DNA from: Cydia pomonella
Lineage: Eukaryota; Arthropoda; Insecta; Lepidoptera; Tortricidae
Reading direction: 5' to 3'
NCBI RefSeq assembly: GCF_033807575.1
Contig: NC_084707.1
Coordinates: forward strand, 22,159,888-22,223,887
Length of the DNA: 64,000 nucleotides
The position numbers and the translations under genes are program-made. Positions 34,228 through 46,275 of the stretch are shown in pieces. How positions within the stretch are numbered: the stretch's first letter is position 1; the number at the start of each line of letters is the position of its first letter. The notes beneath the pieces are model-generated. The model worked only from the letters and a program-made list of their open reading frames with translations, searched no databases and was not told where the DNA came from.

Positions 34228-34443
34228 TTGAAACGCAATAAGTCTGTATGCATCCTATACGCAGTTACCACACGTTTCTTGTTGAAACGCAATAAGTCTG
34301 TATGCATCCTATACGCAGTTACCACATGTTTCTTGTTGAAACGCAATAATTCTGTATGCATCCTATACGCAGTTACCACATGTTTCTTGTTGAAACGCAA
34401 TAATTCTGTATGCATCCTATACGCAGTTACCACGTGTTACTTT
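34228..34443 (+). repeat. 54-bp minisatellite, four copies
   Basis: The unit begins TTGAAACGCAATAAGTCTGT and continues ATGCATCCTATACGCAGTTA to TTCTTG. Copies start at 34228, 34282, 34336 and 34390. Because 54 is divisible by 3, both strands stay open (72 and 71 aa), but the repeated peptides are a consequence of the period. Copies 1-2 share AAGTCTG and copies 3-4 share AATTCTG, so the array grew by pairwise steps. Confidence 0.9.
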
Positions 34444-34935
34444 TGATTTGCACAACATTACTTTTTTTTTCTTAAGTAGTGACGATATCGCTGAGCGCAA
34501 CGCATTGATACTTAAAAATTTATAATACATTTTACATTTTTGATACACAGGCTGCGAACAGTAAGAGGATTTCAACAATAAATCCAATAATTTTATTACA
34601 GTCGTTGATAAACACCAACTCATTTCCGTGTCCGATTTCATTGCGAAACAAAATTTCCAGAATGTCTAAAGGCTAAGTTACATAACGATTTAACCGATCT
34701 GTCACAGATAGCTTCTTCACCGTCAACCTTGGAAAGGAAAGTGAAAGAAGTTGATGTGAACAATTGATCTGTCCGAGGGTTCAGAAGCGACATGCCATCA
34801 TTAAGAATGAGAATCATTGGAAGAGGCAATGGCAATACCTATGTGTTGCAAGACGAGAAGATATAAGTTACTGAAGAGAATCTCAGATGACTGTACAGGC
34901 TTCTTTTCCACTGAGACCTAGATGAGCAAAGGTGA

Positions 34936-35039
34936 GCGGAGACATGCGGGAATCAACAATAACATTGGTTGTCTTCTCCGTTCCGTTGGATTACAAACAA
35001 TGATAATTGGTTGATTCCCGCAAATCTCTCATCTCCGCA
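34936..35039. mobile_element. Small foldback element
   Basis: GCGGAGACATGCGGGAATCA on the left is matched by TTGATTCCCGCAAATCTCTC and ATCTCCGC on the right, with a small insertion in one arm. Confidence 0.5.
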
Positions 35040-36169
35040 GCAGCAGTCAGAGTATTTGCAACGTTCACTAATAATTCTGTCATTCATTGCGTCTTGAATG
35101 AATGACTGAATTCTATAATGATTTATAAATTCGAATAACAATAGAACATTCGCGTAGTAATAAAAAGAAAGTGATGTCCTAATTATTGTGTCAAAAATTA
35201 TTAAGCGACTGTCCCCCGTGTTCACTTACTTTCACTAACAATATCTTCATGTCCGTCAATTCGTCGTATCTAGGAATCAATAATGAAGTCATCTAATATA
35301 ATGACGTTACGTTTCGGAGAACAATAGCCATTTCTGTCGCTTTTATCAACCTCAAGATATTGTTATATTATTCAAATTCCAAATGTAGATATGTAAATTA
35401 ATGCCTTCTGACCGATAAGATATCGTTAACAAATTGTTCAGTTCTTGATGTATATATCTACAATTTTTGTACATAATAATACTTAGCTATATACCAATGA
35501 ATGTACAAGAAAACGTTGATTCGAAGTAATTGTTTTACTACATGACATAACGTACATATCGGAACCGCCACGGTGGTCAAAAATATGTGAACAACGCTCC
35601 GATATATCTGAACTCCGAACTATGAATATGGCGACTGTACTGAATGCAAACACAACTTGCACTTGCAAATAAAACCAAGAAATAAGTAACTTCAGCAAAT
35701 CAGCAGTGTAATACAAATAATTTAATTGTAGCACTGACCATGATTTATTTTTATCAACCACCGCGAAATGTTATATTTTAATAATATAATATAAGATAAC
35801 GGCTAGTGTTACACAAATCATAGTAAGGTGCGATGCGAACAAACCGAATGTGTGATAAGTGTGATAAATAATTAATTCACGTGGTGCTAATTGAAGTAAT
35901 ATAAGTATCAATGTGTGCGGTCGGTCAGAACTAAAAAATATCGAGGGGTCAAAGTGTTTCGTGTTATCTGAACATGATATGACCATATTAAAATAACGTG
36001 TTTGCGATTTTAGTGTTTGAGAATTAACTAAAAATTCGATATGTAATGATTGTGCTCGCATCAACATCATATGTGAATGTTAAAATATTAGAATTATAAA
36101 AGCTCTAGATATAATAATTCTAGATAGAAATGTTGCCAGACGTATCGATTTTCTGAGGCGTGAGTTTCC
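35040..36169. other. No gene recognised
   Basis: Frames of 90-99 aa on the minus strand are rich in Ser, Tyr and Ile with no domain, splice or codon-bias support. Probably chance in AT-rich DNA. Confidence 0.3.
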
Positions 36170-36171
36170 AC

Positions 36172-36604
36172 TTGAATAAATACATACATATAATCACGCC
36201 TATTTCCCGAAGGGGTAGGCAGAGACCACGGATTTCCACTTGCTACGATCCTGACATATCTCTTTCGCTTCCTTCACTTTCATGACATTCCTCATACACG
36301 CTCGTCGGTTTAGGGTGCTCTTGACCTGGCCTTTCTTCAGGATTTTTCCAATTTGATCAGAAAAAGTCCGCCGAGGTCTACCCCTTCCAGCTCCGTCTTC
36401 TACTTCTCCCTTATACACTCTCTTTGTTAACCTTCTTTCACTCATTCTTTCCACGTGTCCAAACCATCTCAACATACCTTTCTCAATTTTTGTCACTACA
36501 TCTTCGTTCAGTCCACACTTTTCCCTTATCACACTGTTCCTAATTCTATCTTGTAATTTTACACCACACACACTTTTCAACGCTCTCATTTCCACTGCAT
36601 TCAC
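36172..36604 (-). pseudogene. 5'-truncated LINE: last 134 codons of ORF2 and 3' end
   Basis: An intact frame on the minus strand starts MNAVEMRALKSVCGVKLQDR and includes EKCGLNEDVVTKIEKGMLRW, FGHVERMSERRLTKRVYKGE, GRGRPRRTFSDQIGKILKKG and ends QDRSKWKSVVSAYPFGK. GMLRWFGHVERM and DRxxWKSIVSAYPxGK are hallmark C-terminal strings of a lepidopteran non-LTR reverse-transcriptase family. The 3'UTR (CCTACCCCTTCGGGAAATAG) and a TATGTATG-type tail follow at 36172-36199. The intact frame suggests a fairly young insertion. A scrap of the same 3' end is at 52300-52335. Confidence 0.8.
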
Positions 36605-38156
36605 TTGACTCTGATGTTTGAATAAATAAGGGAATAAAAAGACTAAAAGGCAAGAATAAAATTAAGATCGTTAGTCCGACCTATTTGGCTAACCTTGTTT
36701 GCGTGTGAGTTCTTATTAATTTGTGTAAGAGTGTCCCACAATATTTAATTATTAAATTAATTATTTGCTTACTCTAAGTGCGGTTCCAATTTTCAGTAAA
36801 CTCATACGCCAGGTCCTGTTCTCACGTAACTTTTCCTGACTGTATCAATATTGTGTTAACATATCCTAAATCAGGAACAAGAAATGCGATTTGGAAAACT
36901 TATGACCTTTTAATATACATAATTTTGTAGCATCAGTTATCAATGTTATTAAAACCCGCCCACATTGCATCCGAAGCAAAAACGGGAACCCATCAATTTC
37001 CGATCCATCATCGGCTTTCCCCACTCATTAGTGCGTCTAGAAAAATGTCTGTGCCCAAGCACAGGCAGCCTAGGTAGCCAAGTCACGAGGACGGAATTCT
37101 AATCGACAGTAATTATTTACCAGCCGCTGCCGTGTGTTGTGGTACGAGGTGCAAGCCATGTGAATCGAAGGAACGTTTAGAAAAATCCATACTTAGAAGA
37201 ATTAATGCGTAATAATTAAGAGGAAATATCCATTTATTTTATCCGAACTACAAGTAAAATATTTACAACTAACATATTGGTCTTACTTGGAAATAATATC
37301 AGCCATTACTACCAGTATAGAATATATTGGGTGTCTTAAAATAATTTTACATATGCCAAATAAATAGCAAGCCATACTTAAAACTGGCGTTCAGAGAGGA
37401 ATTGAAATATCAAATCTAATTAATTAGGTCGATGACTTATCATTATCACCAATCTACTAAACAACACAATTTAAATAACATTAACACGTGACTCATCTCG
37501 AAAGTATCAAACAGTAAACCACAAAATAATGAAACGAAGCCGATACTTTCACAAAATCCATTAATTTCTTCGTATCTCTGAATTTATTTTAGTCTTGAAA
37601 TTCGGCGACAAGTGAGAACGAAAATACTTAATGAGAATATAATGTAAACTCATTCGCGTCCTATTTTTATTAGAAAACCGAGAGCTCGATTATTAATTAA
37701 GAATATGTTACGGTTTTGATTATTTTGATTCTACCTTGAGGATCTCTCACGCTGTTTGGTACATACGAAATAAAGTGAAATTTCGCGCGTGAGATGAGCG
37801 CCAATCACCAACACGATGGTCAAGGTCGTGTCAAAACCAGTTCTAAACCATAACTAGTTTAAATTAGAATCGACTTCAGAATTTCTCCAACAAGTACATG
37901 ACTGGAAGAATCGTAACGCCTAGACAATTTTATGGATATTTTTTTCAATGGATTATATTTCAATATTTTAAATTGAGCGTCGGTGCAAATAATGGCGTTG
38001 ATATCCGTATAATTGGTGTTCTAAAATATTAAATTGTCAATATTCTTTGCTACGTTTCGTTATTGTTAGCTTCAATAAACGTAGGTCCAAACGTAAACAT
38101 AAGAACACTAATCAATGTGTAAACAGGTAACTATGTGCAGGCCAGGGGGCTTAGCC
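36605..38156. other. No gene or repeat recognised
   Basis: No open frame or repeat recognised on either strand. Confidence 0.35.
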
Positions 38157-38645
38157 AAGAGGACAATCAAATAAAGTATGGAAATAGTCATGTTTCGTGG
38201 TATGATACCCGAGAAATATATTTTTTTCCGTGTTGCGTCCGTCGATGTACAACTGTCATCTTCTTTCTTTCTTTCTTCTTTTAAAATATGGCTTCCATCA
38301 AATCTATGATGATTTTGCCAATGTCAAGTTTCGTTGTAAGTTTTAAGATGGTTTTAAGTGTGCTCATAGAGCATGACGTTGTTCGGTAGTTGCTTTTAGT
38401 AAAGAGATCGCTGGACTTTACTAAAAGCCACGATGGATTGCCGGATGTTGATTAAAACATGGTTAAACGCGTTTCAAGATTAGTTTTTCATTAACTGCAC
38501 ACTTCCACGATAGTTCACTGCATAATAAGCTATCAATACTACACTTTGAACAACATAAATGAGCAAAACACAAAAAAATATTCTCGAGACGTCTTCGCCA
38601 TCTTGAATCTCAACGACAACCTCAACTGTCATCTTGGCCCCGTAG
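38157..38645. mobile_element. Foldback MITE split by a retroposed unit
   Basis: The left end AGGGGGCTTAGCCAAGAGGA and the right end CAACTGTCATCTTGGCCCCG match the termini of the intact relative at 46366-46516 (right terminus CGATTGTCATCTTGGCTAGG). The match is complete only when 38263-38622 plus one 13-bp repeat is removed, which shows that block was inserted later. Confidence 0.65.
38263..38622 (-). mobile_element. Retroposed unit with 13-bp target duplication and GAAA tail
   Basis: CAACTGTCATCTT occurs on both sides (38250-38262 and 38623-38635). On the minus strand the insert starts GGTTGTCGTTGAGATTCAAG, passes an ATG in AAGATGGCGAAG, and ends in an (AAAG)n tail. A defined 5' start, a simple-repeat tail and a target duplication of this length mean target-primed reverse transcription. 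No tRNA boxes are seen, and the frame after the ATG is short. It is therefore either a processed copy of a host transcript or a SINE without a tRNA head. Confidence 0.65.
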
Positions 38646-39417
38646 CTACTCATCCAGGGTTGCCATACGTCCCGTATATACGCGACTGTCTCCGTATTTA
38701 AGTATCGCTGTTGATATGTGCACCACCATAAAACTTACTTTAAGTTCATATAATTTTCAGTGTGTATTCTTATTTTTTTCTGTAGGTAAATTCTTTCCAG
38801 CGCGTCAGTGTCAGTTTTTTAAAAAGCTCTTTTTCATTCAGTGTCAACTTTTAACGGAGCTGTTTATCAGGTATCAATATTATCATTATTGCCACTATAG
38901 AGCACGTAGTTTGTCAGCACATCGCGAAATCCGCTTAAGGCTTGGATGTAATCCAATTTAAAAGCCATTGCATTGCACGTGCATCGTATGACAACACTCG
39001 AAACTAAAATTACGAGTTTCCGACTGCTATCTCAAGTACCCCACAACTCATAATGTTCCATGATGATCATGATATTTCGAACAAACTCATTAAAAAAAAA
39101 TTTGGGCACAATCTCACACCGATCGACCTAGACCCAAACAGAGCAAAGCTTGTACTATGGGTACCAGCAGTGACAGCATGGTTTCATTTTTATCGCTTGT
39201 CACTATGCCCTTCACTTTCGCACTTACATACTTTCTACCACCAATTTTCATGACACTACGATCCTTGGAAGAGGGTTAAATTAGTTACCTTAGATTCCAT
39301 TACATAGTTACATAAAGGTCGACCTAATAAATGCGTGTTAAAAAAAGATCAATAATATGTCAAACTAAACAAATATTGATGCATTCACATGGTGGAAAAC
39401 AGTCAAGTAAGTACGAG

Positions 39418-39560
39418 TAAATAAATATTCTTTATTGTACACCGTACAGTTAAAATAGACAGAAAATGAAATACACTTAAAAGCTAGGTAACAACAGGCG
39501 GTATTATCGCTAAAAAGCGATCTATTCCAGACAACCTTTGGGTAGCAGGAAACTATGAAC
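39418..39560 (-). repeat. Non-LTR 3'-end repeat, copy 4
   Basis: ATAAATATTCTTTATTGTAC (tail side), CAACAGGCGGTATTATCGC, CAGACAACCTTTGGGTAGCA. Same order as copies 1 and 3. Confidence 0.55.
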
Positions 39561-39590
39561 TTACAACATTGAACGGGTAGTGCCGATATA

Positions 39591-39724
39591 CGGTCAAGGA
39601 ATTTAATTTCCTACCCATTTCGTACCTTGTCACAGTGACAAACAACATGAAACTCGCTAGAGACCTCATACTATTGTCACTGTGACAAGGTACGAAATGG
39701 GTAGGAAATTAAATTCTTTGACTG
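39591..39724. mobile_element. TA-flanked foldback MITE (CGGTCAAGG ends)
   Basis: The arms are 53 bp and almost perfect. CGGTCAAGGAATTTAATTTC is matched by GAAATTAAATTCTTTGACTG, and CATTTCGTACCTTGTCACAG by CTGTGACAAGGTACGAAATG. TA lies on both sides. Relatives by their terminal TACAGTCA-like word are at 48738 and 53154. Confidence 0.8.
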
Positions 39725-40339
39725 TACTTATAATTCAACAAAATGAAGACGCAAACAATATAATACAAACATATACGTAGATTTATTATACGATCATAAA
39801 TAGAGGCAAGTTAAGGCAGCGGAAGGTAATGAGTTTTCAAAAGATTTTTGAAATTGGGAAGGTACTTAGCACGTCTATCTAAGTCAATATACATGGCGCT
39901 CAATAAATTTCTACTTTTTCTCGTCGGAATGTTAAAAACGTCGGAAAATAAATTGTGATTGCTGAATATTTCATTATTATTTCGTCATGACTCATGATAA
40001 TGCTCACAAATCGGACATAACAGCCAGATAGCCTATCGGACTGACGAAAATACCTACTATGTAAAAAAATTGATTTGTGTGGTACAGATATACCTAATCC
40101 ACAAATAATATCAGTGTTATTGTAACAATACGTTTTAACGAGTATAAAGTTTTTATTTCGCTAACCGGACAACATTTTTTTTGCATTCATTGACTTTGAA
40201 CTACTTAATTATGGTTTTCATTATGATTGTTTCTTGTAAAAAATTGACAAGAAAATTACGTTGTGTCACTCCTAGTCCTAAGTAGGTACGATAATTCACT
40301 CAATGTACAGTACAGTCAATGTCAAAATGATACTAAGTA

Positions 40340-40420
40340 TAATATAAGTATAATATAGTAGTGTGTAGTGTAGTAGTAGTAATGTTAGTATAGTATGTAT
40401 ATGTAGTAATATATAGTGAC
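40340..40420 (+). repeat. Degenerate AGT/TATA-rich simple repeat
   Basis: Runs of AGTATAAT and TAGTAGTAGT-like words; low-complexity DNA. Confidence 0.6.
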
Positions 40421-40669
40421 TAATGAATAAAATCATTTTTTTTATTCATAAAAGTAATTTTATGAATAAAAAATTGTATTGAATTCATATGAACTCGGTA
40501 CTAATCAAGGTCTAAATTATCTATAGGGTATCAATTATTTGTCAAGGCTACAAGGTAGTTTTTGCTCTTCATACCTACTACATTATATCAGTCGTGAATG
40601 TGAGTATGTGGGTAAAAACTGGTTAACTGATTTTGATGAATGAGGTGGAAATACGTTTGACGTGAGTTA

Positions 40670-40835
40670 CATTGCCTACGAACGAACTGATGGAAGACCG
40701 AAAGAGAGGTGGACGAGATAGTTAGAGCTGCTGGAAAAGACTGGATTACAAGGCAATGGATAGAGATACTTGGAAGGATATGGAGGAGACCTTTACTCGT
40801 TGAGAGGTCCTTAAATAAACACTTAAATAAATAAT
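40670..40835 (+). pseudogene. LINE ORF2 C-terminal remnant
   Basis: Forward frames with shifts read TDGRPKERWTR, then AMDRDTWKDMEETFTR. GRPKxRWxx...AxDRDxWxxxxEETFTR is the LINE C-terminal pattern. Followed by an AAATA-rich tail. Confidence 0.5.
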
Positions 40836-40860
40836 TATGTGCAATTTATTAATTTATATA

Positions 40861-41326
40861 CAGTGTGTCCCTAGCCATTGGAGAAAGCCGAAATGTACAC
40901 ATGCATTAGGGTATTTAGAACCAGTGTACAAAGTATCATAACAGCCGGTGTAGGGGTTTCGAAGAAATTAACAAATTACCAATTTTGCTTTGGAGCAGCC
41001 TGTATGTGTTAGTAGCTCCTAAGGTAATATCCTCAAAAAAAGTATGGAATGTTATTCAACCTTTTTGATTATCTTTTTTATTTATGACACTAATAAGCTT
41101 CTGACTTTTGAAAAATGTCATCATTGTCAAATATTTCGTACAAATTGTCAAAAACACTGCCAAAGATTAACACAATATGTTTCTTTTTGTTGTCGATTAT
41201 TGCAAATTACTTTTGTTCGAAAGTTTTTTTTTTTGTTCTAATTAAAAAAATATTAACATCAGAGCAATCAAGAGAAGTAACCCTACGTGGGATTTCAGGG
41301 TTTGTCCAATGGCTAAGGTCACCCTG
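40861..41326. mobile_element. TA-flanked TIR element (CAGTGTGTCCCTAGCCATTGG)
   Basis: The left end CAGTGTGTCCCTAGCCATTG is inverted at the right as CAATGGCTAAGGTCACCCTG, with TATA flanking both. The inner frames of 65 and 75 aa lack transposase motifs. Non-autonomous. Confidence 0.65.
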
Positions 41327-42032
41327 TATATTTACTGCATAAAAAAGTACCAATTCATAAAAATTAATTTATATAAATAATACTAAAACTTAGCAATGTT
41401 ATATGTAAGGTATAGTAAATGCATGAAATGTTTTTTTATTTATTTAATTAAGAACTGATACCGTCAACTGTGTTTGTTTGTTAAGGAATAAAGAGGTTAT
41501 ATTATTATTACATTGCCTACATTTTTAACCCACGTCGTAAGAGGTTACGAAAATACCATGGTCCGGTAAGTATTTCTAAGGTTTTGCTTGTTTACTTTGA
41601 TATCTTTTGACTGTATGTATTATGCGAATATTGGATCAATAATTGAACCCGTGATCGATCTTCGTACGTAGTATAGAAATACCCGTACGTGTGTAGTATA
41701 CACATTCTTTGATCGTCCGTCAACGTCACGTCACGCCCTAACCCCCGGTCTAAAATTAGCAAACCTTTTATAGGCTCTATTTACGCATTGGCGAATACTA
41801 TGACAGGGTACGTGTTTTATACTTCATTTTTTGGCACCAGAAGAAGGGTAAACATAATAAGGGTAAATATAACAGTAAACAATCTTGACGAGTATTATTA
41901 TTAAATACACTTTTGAAAAATAAGTCATAGCAAATATGAAACAATTATAGAGCCTATATGTAAGATCATTTACATTCTTTTGGTTTCATAATATGAAGTG
42001 TTTTTTTTTTATCTCTGCTCATTACGCCTCAG

Positions 42033-42109
42033 TCCTAGAAACCAAAGGGGAACCCGGCGACAGCCCCTTCCGCTTGCTCAGCCTGCCATTCAAAGTTTAT
42101 GCACGAACT
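42033..42109 (+). CDS. Candidate internal exon, product unknown
   Basis: A polypyrimidine tract (42001-42018) and acceptor GCCTCAG precede 77 nt that read LETKGEPGDSPFRLLSLPFK then VYART in one frame (entry phase 2 nt). The stretch ends at donor ACT|GTAAGT. Codons favour G or C in third position (GGC GAC AGC CCC TTC CGC), unlike the AT-rich DNA around it. I cannot link it to a family. It could belong to an unseen plus-strand gene nested in the inferred large intron, or be a transposed or pseudo-exon. The frame remains open past the donor to 42298, so splicing is not forced. Confidence 0.3.
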
Positions 42110-42330
42110 GTAAGTAGGTACATACAACGGTTAGATCTGCAACATAAAAAGTCGGCAATACGCGATATAATCGATATCGATAGTTGCCCCACACCTAAAG
42201 AAACTACGAAGGGCCTTCTAGATACATTTGAAGAGTGGCCTCGTTCAGGCCTCGCCTTATCTCCAAGAAGGGACGCTTCTTGCCCCAAGAGCACTTGACC
42301 CTGACGATCGATTGGTGAAACTAGGGTCAA

Positions 42331-45300
42331 ACACTATTTATAAAAAGAATGTGAAAGCTTTTACCATTTTTTAACCAATATGGAAAGTGTAGGTTATTGT
42401 CCGCTACAATAAAACAATTATTTATGTTATTTCACTTACCCTTGCCTATTACAAACCATTAAATTAAGACCTTTATATTCGTAACGATTATGGAGAATCT
42501 AAGATCACTGGTTGTCTGAGGCGTATGCAAAGGTAGTCATAATCACAGACAATGTCTTAAACTTGGTCGTGTGCACGATTTCCGTGACCTGCGCGCTCAT
42601 CACAATACAAAACTATTCTGCTTAAATCTAAAACGACGTATGTCCTATAGACATTTCCGTAACGTACGCTTTTTCAGAATTACAAAGTTTTATTATCCTT
42701 TGACGTACACTACTTGTTAAAAGTGAAGGATGTTAATTCAATGTCGTGTGAAGCGCGTAATGTATAATAGGTACATGTAGTATTTAATACTTGGTGTTCC
42801 TATTATAAAGAGCGTAAGGATTTCGCAGTTCCTATTTAAATATACTATTGTGTAAATGATTATTATAACTCTATGAAAACAAACAATAGATGAAAATAGC
42901 CGCAGGCTACAATTGTTCACGTTTTCAATAACAAGTAAGCTTTAATAAAAATTTGCCAATTGAGAATATTTTTTTTTGGAATTGCATTGTCTTAGGTATT
43001 TTATTATTTGCCGTGAAGGTGTTCGCTACGCGCTATTGCTATTGAATTGAATCGTTATAGTAGTATTTGTCGTTACATTCTTTTGTTACACCATGAATGA
43101 ACGACAAACGATGAATGAAAGATCAACAGATAATACTCGTAAACGTAGAACCTTTCCTTCCAAATTTTTTGGATGGATCTTGATTTTGTCGTCTGCTTTT
43201 TTTGACATGTGCTCTTCCCCTTGATTGTGAATATAAGTACATTATAAATTATTGAGTTCATCATCGATGAATAAAGTCTATGTAAACAAATCTAAGTAGG
43301 TAACTTGGTATAAAATAGAAACAGTTCTAAAAGATAGACAACGCACAACTTAAATCGTTGAAGGTAGGAAGAAAATTTAAAACATACATTTCTCAATAAC
43401 AGATATTTTGAAAACCGACCTATTGGGTTGACAGTTTTAACCAGTTTAACCACTACAACGCAGACGGGTTCTCAGGCAGAAGTATGGGAAACAAATGAAA
43501 AATGGTAGCTTCGGACGAGACTCTAACTCACGGTGTCTATTTTTTATTTCTCCTTCATTTTTCAAAATGACTGAATGGTAAACAGTATGAAGCGTGGTAA
43601 TGGTAAATGCAGTAAAGCTACAGGTTGTCCTTGAGGCGCGGATCGATACGGCCCGGAAGAAGACGCCCTGTGGCCCTGCGCCGCAAATATCTGTGATACG
43701 AATTAGGTACTTGACACATGTTGAATATGAACAAAATATAGCTAAATGGATAGAAAATGAGCCATCCATTATAAAAAAGTGGAATTTAAAAAGACATATC
43801 TAGATTAAGTATAAAAAAATTCAAGGCTCAAAAATGTTTTTTTAAATTTTGAAAAAATGGTACCATTCGGTTCCATACATTTTATTTAAAAATAAATTGT
43901 ATGGCAACTACGAGTATATAAACGCAATATTTCAGGGTCAAAATAACAATTTTCTTGATCTTCCATACATTTAGGACAGACTAATGTAATGTGACTTCAC
44001 ATTACAATATCATTTTGTTAAAGGCGTTTCAATCGCAGAGTGCGAGGGTCAGACTTTAACTCTCTTTTCTGACCTTTGTGTTGCTTAAATGCCTCCTATA
44101 TAGACATTTGATCCTCAGGAAAATCGAAGATCGATTGACATTATTTACATAAAACTGTCAAGTACCTAGCCAATTGTGTTCGTCAATTGGACCTCACAAG
44201 TTTTATCTACTTACTTGTTACTCGTATGGTTAGTAGTGTCAGTACCATAAACTAGTTTTTTTTTTAATTTAACAACTGTGTTTAGATTCAAACATATTTA
44301 GAGCTTTTTATAGATCAACATCTAAATCCGCGTCTAATTCATCGACATCATCTGTAACCTTACCTATTTAATTGTTTTATATGTAATTTTATATTTTAGG
44401 CACCAAGTAGATTTTACGGTTATTTACTAGACATGATAAAAGGTATCTCGCATTCATGTATTTCTCGCCAATTTAACTAACAAGTCGCGTAAGCAGAATA
44501 AATATTGATAAAATACATATAAAAAATGTATCAACTTAACACCACTGCGTATTTACACACGGCTCCAGAGTTGACAAAGCAAACGCTACCTAGAATGTAA
44601 CCCAACCAGCCATACCTGGAGGTATTCTAGGAATACATCTACTAAACACAAGGGAATTGTTACTTTATTACTATTACAATTGGGTCGAGAATAAGTGTAA
44701 GTTTAGAAGCATCCCAGGCAGGCGTCCCTATTGTTGCGGCAAGTTATTAGACACTTATAGACGTTATAGTTAAACGACACTGAGACTACTAATTTCTTAA
44801 ACCTCGTATTTCTCTCTAAGTATAAATGCAAAAAAGACCATATCACGTACTAAATAGGGTCATTATTTCTAATGAAAGCAGAAAATAGAATGAACATAGT
44901 TAAAAAAGTATCAATTTATCGGCGTGGCAAAAAGGATTCCCAGGTCAATTGGTTTTATTTGATTCCACCAAAGAAACCGTAAACGTGTTTTTGCTAGACG
45001 ATACACCATTAGAATTTATAGCCGAGAATAAATAACACCGGTTCGGAGGTAGACGAACTTATTAGTTAATTAATGGAAATTTAGGATTTTATTACGGAAA
45101 GGAGCGATTATGTTGTTTTTCTTTTAGTTATTACTAAAATCGGTGACTTATTTGTTGTAAAAATAAGCTAAAGATCGCGACACAAAACAATAATAGCTAT
45201 TATAGCAATAATTAAGTAATTAATAAACTGTGTACATTAACCTAATTATGTTTATACACTACTTCTTACCTCAGGGACCATAACTATTATAGATAACTTA

Positions 45301-45354
45301 TTAAATGATTATGAGTAATTGGTTATTTTTTTTGTTTCTTTTAATAGTAGCTTA
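42331..45354. other. No gene recognised
   Basis: Mostly AT-rich. A GC-rich island at 43618-43690 reads VVLEARIDTARKKTPCGPAP forward and could be an exon scrap, but its downstream donor (TTAG|GTACTT) is poor. A palindromic stretch at 43865-43905 (GTTCCATACATTTTATTTAA) resembles a common lepidopteran repeat. Confidence 0.3.
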
Positions 45355-45507
45355 TTTTGTGTCCCATGCGTCAAAGATCTCCCCTTTCTGCCGGCCGCCA
45401 CTAGCGCCGCTCATCATGGTTTTTGGTGCATGCTCTCGCCAGTCGCTGCAAAATGCCTCGAGATCGCCCCGCCATCTCTTTTTAGGTTTGCCTCTTTTAG
45501 AACATAA
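45355..45507 (-). pseudogene. LINE ORF2 C-terminal remnant
   Basis: The minus strand reads KRGKPKKRWRGDLEAFCSDW then REHAPKTMM and ends FDAWDTK stop. This is the GxPKxRWxDDLxxF...W pattern of LINE C-termini, with about half of the motif region altered. The 80- and 62-aa plus frames over it are shadows. Confidence 0.55.
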
Positions 45508-46096
45508 TTTAAATTTTCAATCGATTACCTGCCTTTTATTAAAATAATACATTACTTTCTAAGTAGATTTACTTATTACTATTCAATCGTTATCACACGT
45601 TTGGCCCTAATCCGTTAAAACATATTTCGTTTTAAACTTCGCTGTACCTTTACGGGTTCAAAATCATAAAATAACGACCCTAAAAGCAAAAATAGAGAAT
45701 TGATAAGCAAACATCTTAAGTCAAGGTAGCAAGGAACAATTTAACATAGCAGATTAGCAGGTTAAAGTAAGATTATAAACTTTACACCTACAATACAAGG
45801 AAACCATTTTAGAGCAACAATGAACTATACCATAAAGTTTGACTTGAGATCAAACTGTAATAGAGATCTTTATCTTCGATTATCAGACGATAGATTATCA
45901 AAACGTGTGGGCACACTATCGGTTTTCTCACAAGATGTCATAATGTTTGTGACACCGTTTGTTTTGAATTTTACACAATTGAATACACTACAATTCCACT
46001 ACCTGTAACCGAAAAGTACTATCAGAACTATATTGGAATGTCCAGCGCTAGCACGGTCGCATTTTAATCACCTCTCACCATGCCTGTCAAGTTCTA

Positions 46097-46275
46097 TATA
46101 TATATATATATATAGCTATCCATGCCGTGATCGGCAACGGCGACCCTAGCTAATTACGAGCGTGAGCTCTAATATGGCTTGCAAAGCCGAACTTACTTTT
46201 AAAAACTCTATCGCAGGTGGGGCAGTAGAGTTGGCCAAGTATATTATAGGTGTAATTATAGGAAGGTTTCGGCCG
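46097..46275 (-). pseudogene. LINE 3' end encoding a C2H2 zinc finger, with TA-repeat tail
   Basis: The minus strand encodes YCPTCDRVFKSKFGFASHIR then AHARN stop: a C-x2-C...H-x3-H finger (Cys pair CPTC, His pair HIRAH). Several lepidopteran LINE ORF2 proteins end in such a finger. The 3'UTR (GCCGTTGCCGATCACGGCAT) and a (TA)n tail at 46097-46113 follow on the same strand. Sequence above 46275 changes abruptly to another repeat. Confidence 0.55.

Noticed and set aside
34228..34443. CRISPR-like array
   Set aside because: Units are contiguous with no unique spacers, and the context is eukaryotic. It is a minisatellite.
34218..34446. 71- and 72-aa repetitive proteins on both strands
   Set aside because: A consequence of a 54-bp tandem repeat whose length is a multiple of three.
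42097..42330. 77-aa minus frame
   Set aside because: Antisense to the better supported plus candidate exon region, with no splice signals or motif.
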